Notes: a model not told the origin generated them from the letters alone. A stretch of DNA of 64,000 nucleotides from Hanleya hanleyi (GCA_036873755.1 JAVTVY010025114.1:41148-105147), one strand, 5' to 3'; counted from the first letter of the stretch, positions 46,109-56,168 are shown. Numbers and translations are program-made.

Positions 46109-48041
46109 TCAAATCTGCTCCACCGTGTAGTAGTCTTGCTGTGTTTTTACGACAGGCTGTAATTCCGTCTCGTAAAACGTCCCTAGCAACGGTTCCCCTT
46201 GGAGATCTTCCAGTTCATAGACTCGCCGCTGTCGGGGTAGGCGCCGTTTAATCAGGAAATGCTCATCGCTCCAGTTGGGCAAGTAACTTTTCTCAAATTG
46301 ACCTTTGACTTTACTGATCCGTACAGGGTCCCCGACCTTGTACACCTCCTTCGTCGTTCGCTGCGATTGCCTGGGGTACAAGACACGCCGGACTTGGGCT
46401 TCATTGCGTTGGGTCACGGTAATGGGGGCTCTCTCTATACTCCGGTGATAGGCTCGATTGTAACCACTCACAAGTTTCGGGAGAACATCGATGTACCGCC
46501 TTGTATTCTTATAGATGAAATATTTATACATGCGGCCTTTGAATGTCCTGTTGAACCTTTCCACCACGGAAGCCTTGGTCTCGTTGTAGGGGAGATTGGG
46601 GTACACTGGGACATTTTTCACCATTTTGCAAAAATCTCTGTTATTATTGCCTGTAGTGTAGCCTGGTATACTCTCGTTATAAGCTATACTTATTATGACA
46701 TAGTCACACAAAAAAATCTGAAATATCTGTTATACTTTTCTCCAAAATTCTGTTTTAAAAACGTAAAAAAATGTGTCCCAGTTTGCCCCTACTATGGGGT
46801 ACTCTGGGACACCCACTGGGGTGCGATGGGACAATAATCAAAATACATTTTATAAGAAGTATATACTAATATGTTTCAGAGGAGTTTAGAAGATTCAACA
46901 GCGGTAGTTAAGTTGGTTGCCATTTTAGGCCCCTGCTTTACGTAAAATATTTCCCAGCAGCCAAATTTGAGGAAAAAAATATTTTGTGTGATTCTCATCC
47001 CAACGAAAGCATTTGACTTTGAAAGTTTTAGTAAAACTCATCAAATCTGATAGGATTGGCAAATACTACCATATAGGAAACAAAATAATGCACTTTGAAG
47101 GCATTTTAGGATGAAAGGAAATTTCACCATTTGATTATTATTGTCCCAGTGTGCCCCGGCAAAAGTGTCCCACTCTGCCCCACGTGTATGATATATTCCT
47201 TTTGATGACAAAAAACTAATACATACAGCTGAGAAACTAAATCGATATAATTAAAGTGTACCTTTGTCCATCCTCTCTCAGAAGTAATAACACAGCAATG
47301 AAGTACTTCTGCAAACTTCTCTTAACGAACTATCATCCTCAGTCCTAAAAATTTACTTGGATTGCTCAAAAATAGTTTTTGTGTCCTTAATTTTTTACCA
47401 AAGATAGGTTTTAATTGTAATCAATATAGAAGTTGTATGGGGGGTGATAGCTTTCTGCTGATAGTAATGTTATGTGCCTCTTGTTCTTAACAAAAGAGCT
47501 AGACGGCTTGTCCCACTGTGCCCCATGTCCCACTGTACCCCAATCTCCCCTACGTATGGAAGAAAAACACCTTCTGGGCTTTCAGAAACTGTTGGAACGG
47601 TCTGTTGAGGAATTCCGTGCCTTCGTCGGTTTGCAAATACATGGGCTTGCGCCCGGTCTTGAAGATGTCCTTGAACGCCGCTATGAGATTCGCCCCCGTT
47701 TTCGTCCGGATGGGTACCAACCACGCATACTTTGACAGGATATCTATGCACGTCAAGATATACCGATTCCCATCGTTGTGTTTGGCAAAGGCGCTCATAT
47801 CGACCAAATCCGCTTGCCATTGGGCATCTAGTCCTCCCACGATGACCCGGTTCCGTAGAAAATGGCGACGGGCAGCTCGATGTAAGGTATAGGTGTCTTG
47901 TTTTCTTAACCAATCTCGGACTTGAGCACGTTGTATCCCCTGGGGTTTGGCCGCTCGATAGAGAGCCGTCAATGCACTATAGGCCGCCGGACTGTCGGGA
48001 CTGTAGTATAAGTTATCCAACACCTTCTCCCAGCTCTTCAT
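46109..48041 (-). pseudogene. Polinton integrase, split by a MITE
   Basis: N-terminal part 48,041 to 47,551 (MKSWEKVLDNLYYSPDS, first Asp in 'WQADLVDM', second Asp in 'LQTDEGTEF'), C-terminal part 46,588 to 46,109 (catalytic Glu in 'NETKASVVERFNRTFKG', C-terminal 'LPNWSDEHFLIKRR' domain). A 962-bp TA-flanked element (46,589-47,550) separates them. If the insertion is ignored, the gene matches the 320-residue copy 2 protein throughout. Retroviral-type (rve) DDE integrase that would insert the element with a 6-bp duplication. Confidence 0.9.
46589..47550. mobile_element. TA-flanked MITE inside integrase gene
   Basis: 962 bp. Ends are inverted repeats GGGGAGATTGGGGTACA.TG (left) and the complement at right (TGTACCCCAATCTCCCC), flanked by duplicated TA (46,587-46,588 and 47,551-47,552), as in Tc1/mariner-type transposition. 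Subterminal and internal copies of 'tgtcccactctgcccc'-like motif occur at 46,772-46,834, 47,139-47,182 and 47,511-47,540. No transposase. Copy 2 has the uninterrupted site. Confidence 0.88.
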
Positions 48042-48068
48042 GGTGACAAATGATGATGGACCCTGGCT

Positions 48069-48551
48069 CTATCGTTTATTTATAACGGGTATATCTTGGG
48101 CCGGAGTTTCTTTCTGATTTTCTTCGTTGGCTTCTGCCAGCACATTGTCCATGGTAAATGACCAGTCCAACTCGTCTGATGACCGATCTTCCTCCGTAAG
48201 CACTTGATTCACATCTACCACAGCATCTTCCAATGCAGACCATAGATCAGGGTGAAGGGTAACATGGGCTGTACCCCCATCTAGCCGAGTCAATTGAGCA
48301 AAGAAGGGGCCGCGTCGGATGTACACATCGTGACACAAGTGGATGAGGTCGCCGTCCAGTTCACCAGACAACACCCGTTTGAATTTGGTCCAGCCCTCTC
48401 GGGACAGACGAATGTGAGCCGGGCACGGTTGTGTAGGGTCCGCATCACAGATGTCTCCCACCTCCTCCATGATATCGACCTTATCCGTATAAACGTGCAG
48501 GATGACCTCGGGGGTCAAGCTGAGATACGCCCGTATTATATGCTCCGTCAT
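48069..48551 (-). CDS. PC4-like protein B (tandem-domain)
   Basis: 160 residues from ATG at 48,551 (MTEHIIRAYLSLTPEVILHV); TATA box at 48,591-48,598. The protein has two similar halves, each with a short strand pattern followed by a 'hxLxxxxWxxhxxhh' helix: 'IRLSREGWTKFKRVL' and 'VTLHPDLWSALEDAV'. This strand-strand-strand-helix order with a Trp in the helix resembles the PC4/Sub1 ssDNA-binding fold, a tentative call from pattern only. Paralogue of the upstream gene. The integrase TATA box lies inside its last codons, with its TAG stop at 48,069-48,071. Confidence 0.6.
   Translation of the reverse strand: MTEHIIRAYLSLTPEVILHVYTDKVDIMEEVGDICDADPTQPCPAHIRLSREGWTKFKRVLSGELDGDLIHLCHDVYIRRGPFFAQLTRLDGGTAHVTLHPDLWSALEDAVVDVNQVLTEEDRSSDELDWSFTMDNVLAEANEENQKETPAQDIPVINKR
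48077..48084 (-). promoter_or_regulatory. TATA box of integrase (copy 1)
   Basis: TATAAATA on the minus strand, inside the 3' end of the PC4-like B gene, about 36 bp upstream of the integrase ATG (48,041). Conserved at 58,139 in copy 2. Confidence 0.65.
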
Positions 48552-48590
48552 GGTCAGCACGTGAATGGTACACGATTTGACTGTCTCTCG

Positions 48591-48598
48591 TATTTATA
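48591..48598 (-). promoter_or_regulatory. TATA box of PC4-like B (copy 1)
   Basis: TATAAATACGAGAGACAGT context, shared with 57,637 in copy 2. The TAA stop of the upstream gene (48,594-48,596) lies within the TATA box itself. Confidence 0.65.
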
Positions 48599-49139
48599 GG
48601 GACAACCCCGTGAGATCAAAGGATCGGGTGGTCATGTCACTGGGCTGACTGAGTCTAGCCGGATAATCAATGGCATCATCGTCTGCCTCCGCTTCATTGC
48701 TAGGTTTGGTAATTTGTTCATTGGGTTCTGCCGCCGCTTCACTCAGGGCACGAGCCCACTCCAACTGAACAGCTGACCGCTCGTCCGGTGTAAACAGCTG
48801 GTCCACAATAGGCACCACTTTCTCGAAGGCTGTCCACAAATCGGGGTCTAGGGTGAAGCCTCGCGTAGGGTCTTGGTAACGGCCCAGGCGCGGGAAGAAG
48901 GGTCCACGGTGTACGTAGATGGCATTGTCTATGTGGATGAGGTTTCCGTCGAGCTCACTGCTCAACACCCGTTTAAATTTGGTCCAGCCGTCACGGTGTA
49001 GCGTAACCGTTTTCGATACGGTGTCAGCGCGCGACCAGCAAACACCTCCACGGTCTTCCACGAGGGTGACTTTATCGTCATAGACGTGTAACCCCACCCG
49101 GGGTGTAAGGGGAAGGATGGCTCGTAGGACTGGTGACAT
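48594..49139 (-). CDS. PC4-like protein A (tandem-domain)
   Basis: 181 residues from ATG at 49,139 (MSPVLRAILPLTPRVGLHVY), chosen because the copy 2 gene starts at the same place and a TATA-like box precedes it. Two halves: strands then 'VTLHRDGWTKFKRVLSSELD', and again strands then 'FTLDPDLWTAFEKVVPIVDQ'. The second half in particular resembles PC4/Sub1 (basic strands, 'L.P..W' helix). The C-terminal tail is acidic (EAEADDDAID) and ends 12 residues longer than in copy 2. Paralogue of gene B, sharing 'GWTKFKRVL.GELDG.LIH'. Confidence 0.6.
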   Translation of the reverse strand: MSPVLRAILPLTPRVGLHVYDDKVTLVEDRGGVCWSRADTVSKTVTLHRDGWTKFKRVLSSELDGNLIHIDNAIYVHRGPFFPRLGRYQDPTRGFTLDPDLWTAFEKVVPIVDQLFTPDERSAVQLEWARALSEAAAEPNEQITKPSNEAEADDDAIDYPARLSQPSDMTTRSFDLTGLSL

Positions 49140-49282
49140 GGTTGACCCAATGACGAACGGTGAATGACATACACTCTGACTGTCTTTCGTATTTATGGTC
49201 AGGTCCCTCGGTGACTTGATTGACCCAATGACGATCGGTGAATGACGCACACTGTAACTGACCCTCGTATTTATGGTGAGGT
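49130..49282 (-). promoter_or_regulatory. Duplicated ~75-bp promoter block of PC4-like A (copy 1)
   Basis: Two tandem copies of a block with CATAAATA (plus-strand TATTTATG at 49,190-49,197 and 49,268-49,275) and 'cattcaccgttcgtcattgg' or 'cattcaccgatcgtcattgg'. Copy 2 has one such promoter (TATAAATA at 57,055). The duplication is specific to copy 1. Confidence 0.6.
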
Positions 49283-49289
49283 CCCACTA

Positions 49290-49616
49290 TCAATGCCACA
49301 GCGTCAGGGTAAAGAGGGCACAGACCATTACTAGGCCAACGAGCCGTCGCTGGTTCCGGCGTGAGCGCTCGTGGTCCATAGCCCGGGCATCAAGGATGGC
49401 TGCCATAGTCCAGTAGTGGTGAGTGATAGCACACCTCTCCATCGTGTGCACTCTGTCGAGGACCGCTTCTGTGAACTCTTTCAGGATCTGGCGTCACCCC
49501 TCGTTGTCGTCGCCATCTGCAAACATGGACCGAACCACTGCTCGGTAACCCGTGATTGAATTAACCACGGTGGCATGCTGTAAAATGCGAGTCGCATAGG
49601 GATGGGTGTGCCTCAT
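49290..49616 (-). pseudogene. Tail-anchored small protein, nonsense mutation (copy 1)
   Basis: Starts MRHTHPYATRILQHATVV at 49,616 and would end at the stop 49,290-49,292. About 108 codons; the last 17 or so code for a hydrophobic segment (LVGLVMVCALFTLTLW), giving a C-terminal tail anchor. An in-frame TGA lies about codon 41, directly after 'GDDNEG'. Copy 2 has a one-base insertion at the same place. Function unknown. Confidence 0.65.
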
Positions 49617-50132
49617 GGCTCTGTAACCGTAGGAATGGGGGTGTGGGATCCAGAGGGACGTGTTTTATAGACCATGTCACACATGCGCGCCTAGACGTAG
49701 CTCTACGGGTGTAGTCCGTGATACGTACTATTCTGATTGGTTAGTCCAAAAAGAGAGCAACAACAACAAAGATTACAGGTCAATCCTTTTATTAGCCCCT
49801 CCATCACAGCACATCCACGCTGGAGGAACCAGTAGGAAACATGATAGGAATGCATGTACTGACCTGTCTGAGGGGTTTTTCCCCAGAATTTCGCTGACGT
49901 CCGTGTCTCTCATCCGGGCACTTCACGTCCGCGCCTGCATCGGGGTATGTATGAGGGTCTTGAGGGGGGCGACTGTATGTGGTGAGTTGACTGTGGGTGT
50001 TTTTTTCGGTGACGTGCGCGCCTGCATCCGGGTATGTATGAGAGTCTTTACGGGGTAGTGTCTTTTCGGTGACGTCCGTGTCTTTTCGGTGACGTCCGTG
50101 TCTTTTCGGTGACGTCCGTGTCTTTCATCCGG
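49617..50132. other. Inner non-coding end of copy 1 next to right TIR
   Basis: Contains TTTTATA (49,663-49,669), the TATA box for the tail-anchored gene, and a minus-strand AATAAAAGGATTGACCTGTA (about 49,781-49,800) that is conserved at 56,547 in copy 2. This AATAAA lies upstream of all genes, so it may end a transcript that starts inside the TIR. Tandem 'ggtgacgtccgtgtcttttc' units lie at 50,060-50,125. Confidence 0.5.
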
Positions 50133-51701
50133 TGCCGCAACATTGTTGCCAAACATTGCCGAAAGGGAGACGTTTGATCTTTTGACCTGGATGTGACCTT
50201 TGACCTTTTGACCCGACATTCACCCGCGCACTCCCGGTGATGACGCGCGCGCGCGCGCGTGCGGCCGGATAGCGCGTGCGCGCGCGCTGGCCCGGATAAC
50301 CCGCGCGCGCTGCGGCCGGGACGGGCCGGGCCGAGCCGGGCCGGGGAAATCTTGGATGTTGAAAATCCGGACCCTACGTGTACGGGAAAAATTGGATCTC
50401 TTCTGGGTTCAGAGGTAGTTTTAGTGAAACCCGGAAGTGACGTCTGTGCGCAAAACCCACACCACCAAACCACAAACACGGACCCATAGTGGTGGGTCAA
50501 ACACACTGCCACGCACCCCCAAAATGCCTGCTTTCTATTCTACGGCCAGACTACGCATGCGCAGACTCTTGAACACGGACGAACCATGAGTCCAATCGGA
50601 TGCTCCTCCACGAGAGCTTCAAAATAAGACCTCAGACGACACCATCGGACCACTAGGGGCTCACCTAGACCGCAACACGTCTATTTCCATACACTTTGTC
50701 TACTGCGCATGCGCAGAATGACGCCAGTGTTACGTCACATCCACCCTGTCGGATGCTCCTTCACATATGCTTCACATTGATACCTCATACGACTCCATCG
50801 GACCATTAGGGGCCTACCTAGGCCCCAAAACGTCTATGTCCATACCCTTTTCCCATAATTCCCTGTCTGCGCATGCGCAGAATGTTGAATACGAACGACA
50901 CACTAGTCCAGGCGCATGCTCCCTCACGAGAGCTTCAAAATAAGACCTTATACGACATCATCGGCCCATTAGGGGCTCCCCTAGATCCCAACACGTCTAT
51001 TTCCATACCCTTTTCCCACAATTCCCTGTCTGCGCATGCGCAGAACGTCGAAAACGAACGACACACTAGTCCAGGCGGATGCTCCTTCACGAATGCTTCA
51101 CATTGATACCTCACTCGACTCCATCGGACCATTAGTGGCCCACCTAGACCCAAAACGTCTATTTCCATACCCTTTTCCCACAATTCCCTGTCTGCGCATG
51201 CGCAGAATGTTGACAACGGGCGAAACACTAGTCCAGGTGGATGCTCCCTCACGAATGCTTCACATTGATACCTCATACGACTCCATAGGGCCACTAGTGG
51301 CCCACCTAGACCCCAAAACGTCTATTTCCATACCCTTTGTCCACCGCGCATGCGCAGAATGACGATATTTCAACCCCACACCCAGCCCATCAGATGCCCC
51401 TTCACGAATGCTTCACTTTGATACCTCACTCGACGCAATCGGTCCACCAGCGGTCCCTAAGGATTGCCGAACATTCTTACGAAAACCCACGATTTTGGGA
51501 CTACTTTCGGTCCGCGGAGGCAGACCGCATCACCGCCAGACCGCATCACCGCGGAGGAATACATGCTCCCAAGGTCACGCCCCATTCACCCAGACCGGAA
51601 GTGACGTCATACCTGCAAGCTGGTTGCGCCCCCTGGCGGAAAAAAGGACCAAGAGTTACCTCCCTGGAAAATATGACTTTAAATGCTCTTTCCCTACTAC
51701 T
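50133..51701 (-). repeat. Right terminal inverted repeat of copy 1
   Basis: 1,569 bp, complement of the left TIR with scattered substitutions and small indels. It contains perfect TGCGCATGCGCA palindromes at 50,704, 50,868, 51,031 and 51,193 plus imperfect copies. Just inside it (50,060-50,130) a 24-bp unit 'gtcttttcggtgacgtccgt' + 'gtct' is tandemly repeated. Confidence 0.9.
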
Positions 51702-51707
51702 TTCGTA
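51702..51707. repeat. Right target-site duplication TTCGTA
   Basis: Identical to 39,033-39,038, directly after the terminus CCCTACTACT. Together they fix the element boundaries to the base. Confidence 0.93.
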
Positions 51708-52507
51708 GATAACAACGATACGCTCGCAGTCGCATGTAGAAGACTTAGGTGCTCCAAATTACTTAGGGGTTGCTTGTTTAGGGCTTATTTTCATTACCCC
51801 TTGGGGTAGAGGGATTTCCATAATGCATATTTGAGTCAAGCTACAACAGTATGTAAAAAAAAAATATATATGGCCACCAGAATGACGCTACATTAACGTC
51901 ATCTGTTCGGAAGCTTTTTTGCCTATTTTGGGCCGATTGTCCGATTTCCTTCCTATATTTTCTCTAAAATACTAATTAACATAATAGAGGGTAATTAGTT
52001 TTGGCAAAAATATATGACTTTATGCCATAGGTAATAGATGCGATATTGCGCTGGAACTGCTTCAATGGGCATTCTTAAAGTCCACGCTCAGTCTGACAAT
52101 TGCGTATAACGCGACATTAATTTGACTCATCGGAAGGTATTCGTTGGGAGAGGAGCTGCAGATTCAGTGGGCGAACATGAGATATCTCATTCTCCATCAA
52201 AATGATAGAAATTTTGGAAGTATAGTAGAATATGATCTGCCATAGTTGCCGTTGACATAAGGATACTTTTATCAGCATTCGTAATTCAATTTTAATTTCA
52301 ATGTAATTGGTGGGCATTGGGAAATGTGACAGATTGTGTAGGCGAGAGAAAGGGTATACAGCTCATTATCCATCGCAAGGATAGATATATTGTTAGCTCT
52401 GGGATATGCTGTGGCACAGTTGTGAAAATCATCTTTTCTATTCAATTAATTGTAGGGCCTACATGTCTGTATGCCCAACCTCGGCCAGGTGATGCCTTTA
52501 GCTCCAT
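51708..52507. other. Non-coding spacer
   Basis: No gene. TTAGGTGCTCCAAATTAC at 51,745-51,762 repeats the sequence at 38,909-38,926 on the other side of the Polinton, in the same orientation. Confidence 0.5.
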
Positions 52508-52511
52508 TTAA

Positions 52512-52880
52512 GGATGTCCGCTGGTGGTAAATCAAAGTAATTAACTTTTTGAATAATGTGTGTTGTTGCATTCATAATTGTGTAATATGAGAAAAAACAA
52601 CCCCCCAGAAACCCAGAAATCATAGGGAATAACCCTAGTTTTGAAGCATATTCATGAAAATTCATATAAATAGTATTTAACTTTTTCTTATATTCTAACT
52701 GTTTGCAGATAATCACAATGTCTATCAAAATTTATCAAATTGGATGGATGTTGCTGTGCAAAATTCTCAGCTAGAAGGCTTTTAAAGGAAATCCTTAGCT
52801 CTTAACCTAGGAAAGGGAGATAACCCAATAGGAAAAGCAGGCAAAATGGCTGCCAAGCCAAAAACCACCAGCGGACATCC
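52512..52880. mobile_element. TTAA-flanked MITE, copy B
   Basis: Starts TTAA|GGATGTCCGCTGGTGGT (TTAA 52,508-52,511) and ends ACCACCAGCGGACATCC|ATAA. It is shorter than copy A at 21,001 because of an internal deletion after 'gtgtaatatgag', and the right-hand TTAA has mutated to ATAA. Interior otherwise closely matches. Confidence 0.8.
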
Positions 52881-52883
52881 ATA

Positions 52884-53718
52884 AAAAAAAAACAATTGTG
52901 AAATTGCACTTGAAGTATATGTGATAAGTGCTACCCTCTCAGCTGGGTGTTTTTTCCAAAACGTCAGAGATGGGAAACAAGGAGTTTGTATGGAGTCTTA
53001 GTTATATAAAATATCACAGAACGCATTTTGTTGTAAAGAAAGACATGATTTGTGCGATAGGAACGCATTTTATTGAGAATTCGATAAAAAATATTTTCCG
53101 CAATTTATCAAGGTTTCGGTTTCGTGAGATAAAAGATATTTTCTCGGTTAACAAGTGCAGTGATATTCAGAAAATAATAATTATTTCCCGATATATATGT
53201 AATGTTGCGTGACGTATTTTTTCGATGATGTTTTAAACCCGAACATAGGGATGCTTATTCTGTGTTCAGAATGGCCTTTCAGATGGATATTAAGTAAATT
53301 ATTCTGTCAAAATCCATTACGCGGAACTTGTGCTGTGTTTTGCTGATAGATCGTTTTATTGCGTGTAATTCCTTTCATTCATCGGTAATGAAAACTAGAT
53401 TCATATATCACGTATCGGTGATGATAGAGTGGGTCATACATCCACTCCTCCAATGAAAACACTCGAACACAGGTGGATACTCTTGAAAACTATAACTTGA
53501 TTTGAGGCTAAAAAGGATAAACCAGAGCCTAATAATTTGACACTATGAACCATGTCATTAAAATGAATCTATACAAGACTCCCTGTTTTAGTGAGTTGTT
53601 GGTGGTCAGTAAGTTGACAGTGACATTATGTCCTCAAACTTGGTATCTAAGACACATCGATTCCCACCGGGTACTGTACTGTCTGGGCTGATCATTGTCC
53701 AGGATAATAGTAACTGTG
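52884..53718. other. Non-coding, no gene seen
   Basis: AT-rich DNA. The open frame 52,928-53,212 has no recognised domain and is not supported by other signals. Confidence 0.4.
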
Positions 53719-53800
53719 AGTAGTATACAAAGCGTAAATTGAGGTCGATTGACCTCAGAAATTTGCATATGACCTCTGTGACGTCACGCGACAGCCAATC
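53719..53800 (+). repeat. Solitary Polinton-type terminus
   Basis: AGTAGTATACAAAGCG followed by 'tcgattgacctcagaaattt' and 'atgacctctgtgacgtcac'. This lines up with the relic terminus at 28,036 ('cccattgacctccgaaattt' and 'atgacctttgtgacgtcac') over about 75 bp. No matching opposite end was found, so it is a lone terminus or TIR fragment. Confidence 0.6.
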
Positions 53801-53825
53801 AGAAGCGAGTATTGTGTCACATGGG

Positions 53826-54266
53826 GTCATGTGTGGTGGTGGGTGGTGGGTTTAAGATGGCGGCTGTGGTGGTGGTGGGTGGTGGGTTTAAGATGGCGGC
53901 TGTGGTGGTGGTGGGTGGTGGGTTTAAGATGGCGGCTGTGGTGATGGTGGGTGGTGGGTTTAAGATGGCGGCTGTGGTGGTGGTGGGTGGTGGGTTTAAG
54001 ATGGCGGCTGTGGTGGTGGTGGGTGGTGGGTTTAAGATGGCGGCTGTGGTGGTGGTGGGTGGTGGGTTTAAGATGGCGGCTGTGGTGGTGGTGGGTGGTG
54101 GGTTTAAGATGGCGGCGGTGGTGGTGGTGGGTGGTGGGTTTAAGATGGCGGCTGTGGTGGTGGTGGGTGGTGGGTTTAAGATGGCGGCTGTGGTGGTGGT
54201 GGGTGGTGGGTTTAAGATGGCGGCTGGTGGTGGTGGTGGGTGGTGGGTTTAAGATGGCGGCTGTGG
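53826..54266. repeat. 36-bp minisatellite with AAGATGGCGGC core
   Basis: About 12 copies of a 36-bp unit: 'tttaagatggcggctgtggt' + 'ggtggtgggtggtggg'. The unit length is a multiple of three, so all frames stay open; the Gly/Val/Ala-rich and His/Thr-rich frames are artefacts. Each unit holds AAGATGGCGGC, the core recognised by YY1-type zinc-finger factors. Confidence 0.9.
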
Positions 54267-55924
54267 GAGCCCGAATCATAACGGACTGAAATTATTGAAC
54301 CAGCACAGGGGCTTGCCCGGAGCGAATTGGTGAAATTTTGAAAAAGTACTGTGACAGAAATTGATGTGACGGAAATAATACTTCTATGAATAGGGCGAAA
54401 ACTTATCTAAGATAATTTTTCTGTCATAATTAATTCTTGGTCGAGTATCAACTATTCAGATATTACGGAAAGTACTGTTGTTATAAGGTATTGTTTGTTA
54501 TATATCAGACACGATCAGCTGATATATGTAAACAAACGATCTATATTTAGACCCTCATGTGATCTGCTACGTTGCAGCACGCGCTCTTTGATCTTGGCGT
54601 TCCGCCGCCGTACAAGAAGCTCAAATTGAGACGGAGAATTTCGTTACCATTACCAGTAAATTGTAAGTTTATTGCGGAAATAATTTATATTGCATAAATT
54701 CCTGCGGGAAATAGGAAGTACACATATAAGAGAATATTGTCTTGACGTAAAAAGTTTGGACATTTCATATTTACGGAGATATGGATTTTTATAACTGAGC
54801 CGGTTTTTCGTGTAAACCATCGCAGCGAAAAGGGAAACGGCTGTCATCTTCGTTTTGCTATGTCACAAAAAGTGCTCGAATTACTTATTTCTAAATTATT
54901 TCATCACGAACCCAACTAAGGTTAGCGAGTATACATATTTTACGATATAGTCAATAACTGTAAGCACATAAGACGTTCTGGTTGATGAGATCTGAATTTT
55001 TGAAGTTTGGCAATTTTCTGACTTCGAGCTTCGAATACCCGCCGCCATATTTGTTGGAAGCCGGTCGGGTGTTCGTTTGTCATGATGGAAAATCATTAAT
55101 TAATCATATTTTGAGATATATTTCTCAACACAACCTTGTATTCATTGAAAATATAATTGTTCAGGCTTACATTGCTAACTGGTTTGCTGCCTTTGAGGTA
55201 ATATTTGTTTCGGCAGTTGTTTCCGCCCATGCGATGAGAAAATATGCCTGAAAAAAAATGTCTAGTTTTGTGTCCGCTCCACAGACATTTTACACCAAAT
55301 AGTTCAACCCATGGACACCAATATATATATATTGCGACCAGTCTATGATACAGTGCCACCCCAGTGTCGAGCATTTATTGTCCAGTTTGCACCAGCAAAG
55401 AAAAATCACGAACGTTCATCGAACGTCATCGGTGGGGACCTTCATGTGGTCTTCCGCGGTATATGAATCACTTACATTTGAATGCATGAATTAGTTTGAT
55501 ATAATTTTGTTGGGTGTGGATGGTTTAAAGAGTGGAAATATTCCGTACAGGTCTGTTTTATGTAACAAACGCTAAGAAAAATGGCTACCCAAGGTCAATT
55601 TCCCCGGCTTCCCCGGATAATCGCACATTTCAAACCACAGCCCCATCTAGACGCTTTGATGCAAGGGAGACAACTCAGACTAGGCCAATTTCTCTTGTAG
55701 GCAAAGGTAATCTCCCTGATTCGCACATTTCTATCTTTTTTGCGTGTTTTGGGTGGTGGAGTTTTTTTTATGGATTTTACTATGAGCTATGAGGTTGTAG
55801 AATACGATGGGAAAAGCTATGAAATGTATTTTTAAGTACCGGCTAGGCTTGTAAATAGATGCATATACACCCATAGACACTCATATACTGGGATATTAGC
55901 CCAATGTATGTATAAATCCATACG
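54267..55924. other. Non-coding, no gene seen
   Basis: AT-rich DNA with no supported gene. A TA microsatellite is at about 55,320-55,334. The open frames at 54,982-55,251 and 55,532-55,792 lack domain signals. Confidence 0.4.
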
Positions 55925-56003
55925 GGGTGGACATGTTGGAGTCTAGGTGGAGCACTAGTGGCCCGATTGGGTAGAGTGAGGTCTTATTTTAAAGCTCTCG
56001 AGG

Positions 56004-56031
<28 letters not shown>
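55925..56031 (+). repeat. Polinton TIR-unit fragment plus AAAT microsatellite
   Basis: 'gtggacatgttggagtctag' and 'ggtcttattttaaagctctc' match the ~162-bp TIR units of copy 1 ('agacgtgttgggatctag', 'ggtcttattttgaagctct'). It is followed by an AAAT-type microsatellite (56,005-56,031). It lies outside the copy 2 terminus and is therefore a piece of another element. Confidence 0.6.
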
Positions 56032-56034
<3 letters not shown>

Positions 56035-56168
56035 AACCAAAAAAAATCAAAAAAATCGGCTAGTAGTGGACAAAGGGGAAATTGGGAAGTACTGACCATG
56101 CCCCAGAATACTTCATATGCATATCACGGCCTTAAGGCCTATGTAAGATGTAATCTACTTCACATTTT

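Larger units (their letters stand above)
39039..51701 (-). mobile_element. Complete Polinton (copy 1), polymerase-less
   Basis: 12,663 bp between perfect 6-bp target duplications TTCGTA (39,033-39,038 and 51,702-51,707). Termini begin AGTAGTAGGGAAAGAGC on both ends. Genes run on the minus strand: tail-anchored protein, two PC4-like proteins, integrase, membrane protein, ATPase, two structural unknowns, basic protein, MCP, protease. No B-family DNA polymerase frame exists and no gap is large enough for one. It also carries an RT insertion, a MITE, and a deletion of the penton gene relative to copy 2, so it is inactive. Confidence 0.93.

Noticed and set aside
39039..51701. Interpretation of copy 1 as an adenovirus- or virophage-type genome
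   Set aside because: The rve integrase, long TIRs with 6-bp duplication and gene set fit Polintons; nothing specific to adenovirus or virophage was seen.
53812..54289. Gly/Val-rich and His/Thr-rich open frames
   Set aside because: 36-bp repeat unit is a multiple of three, so every frame stays open; not evidence of coding.
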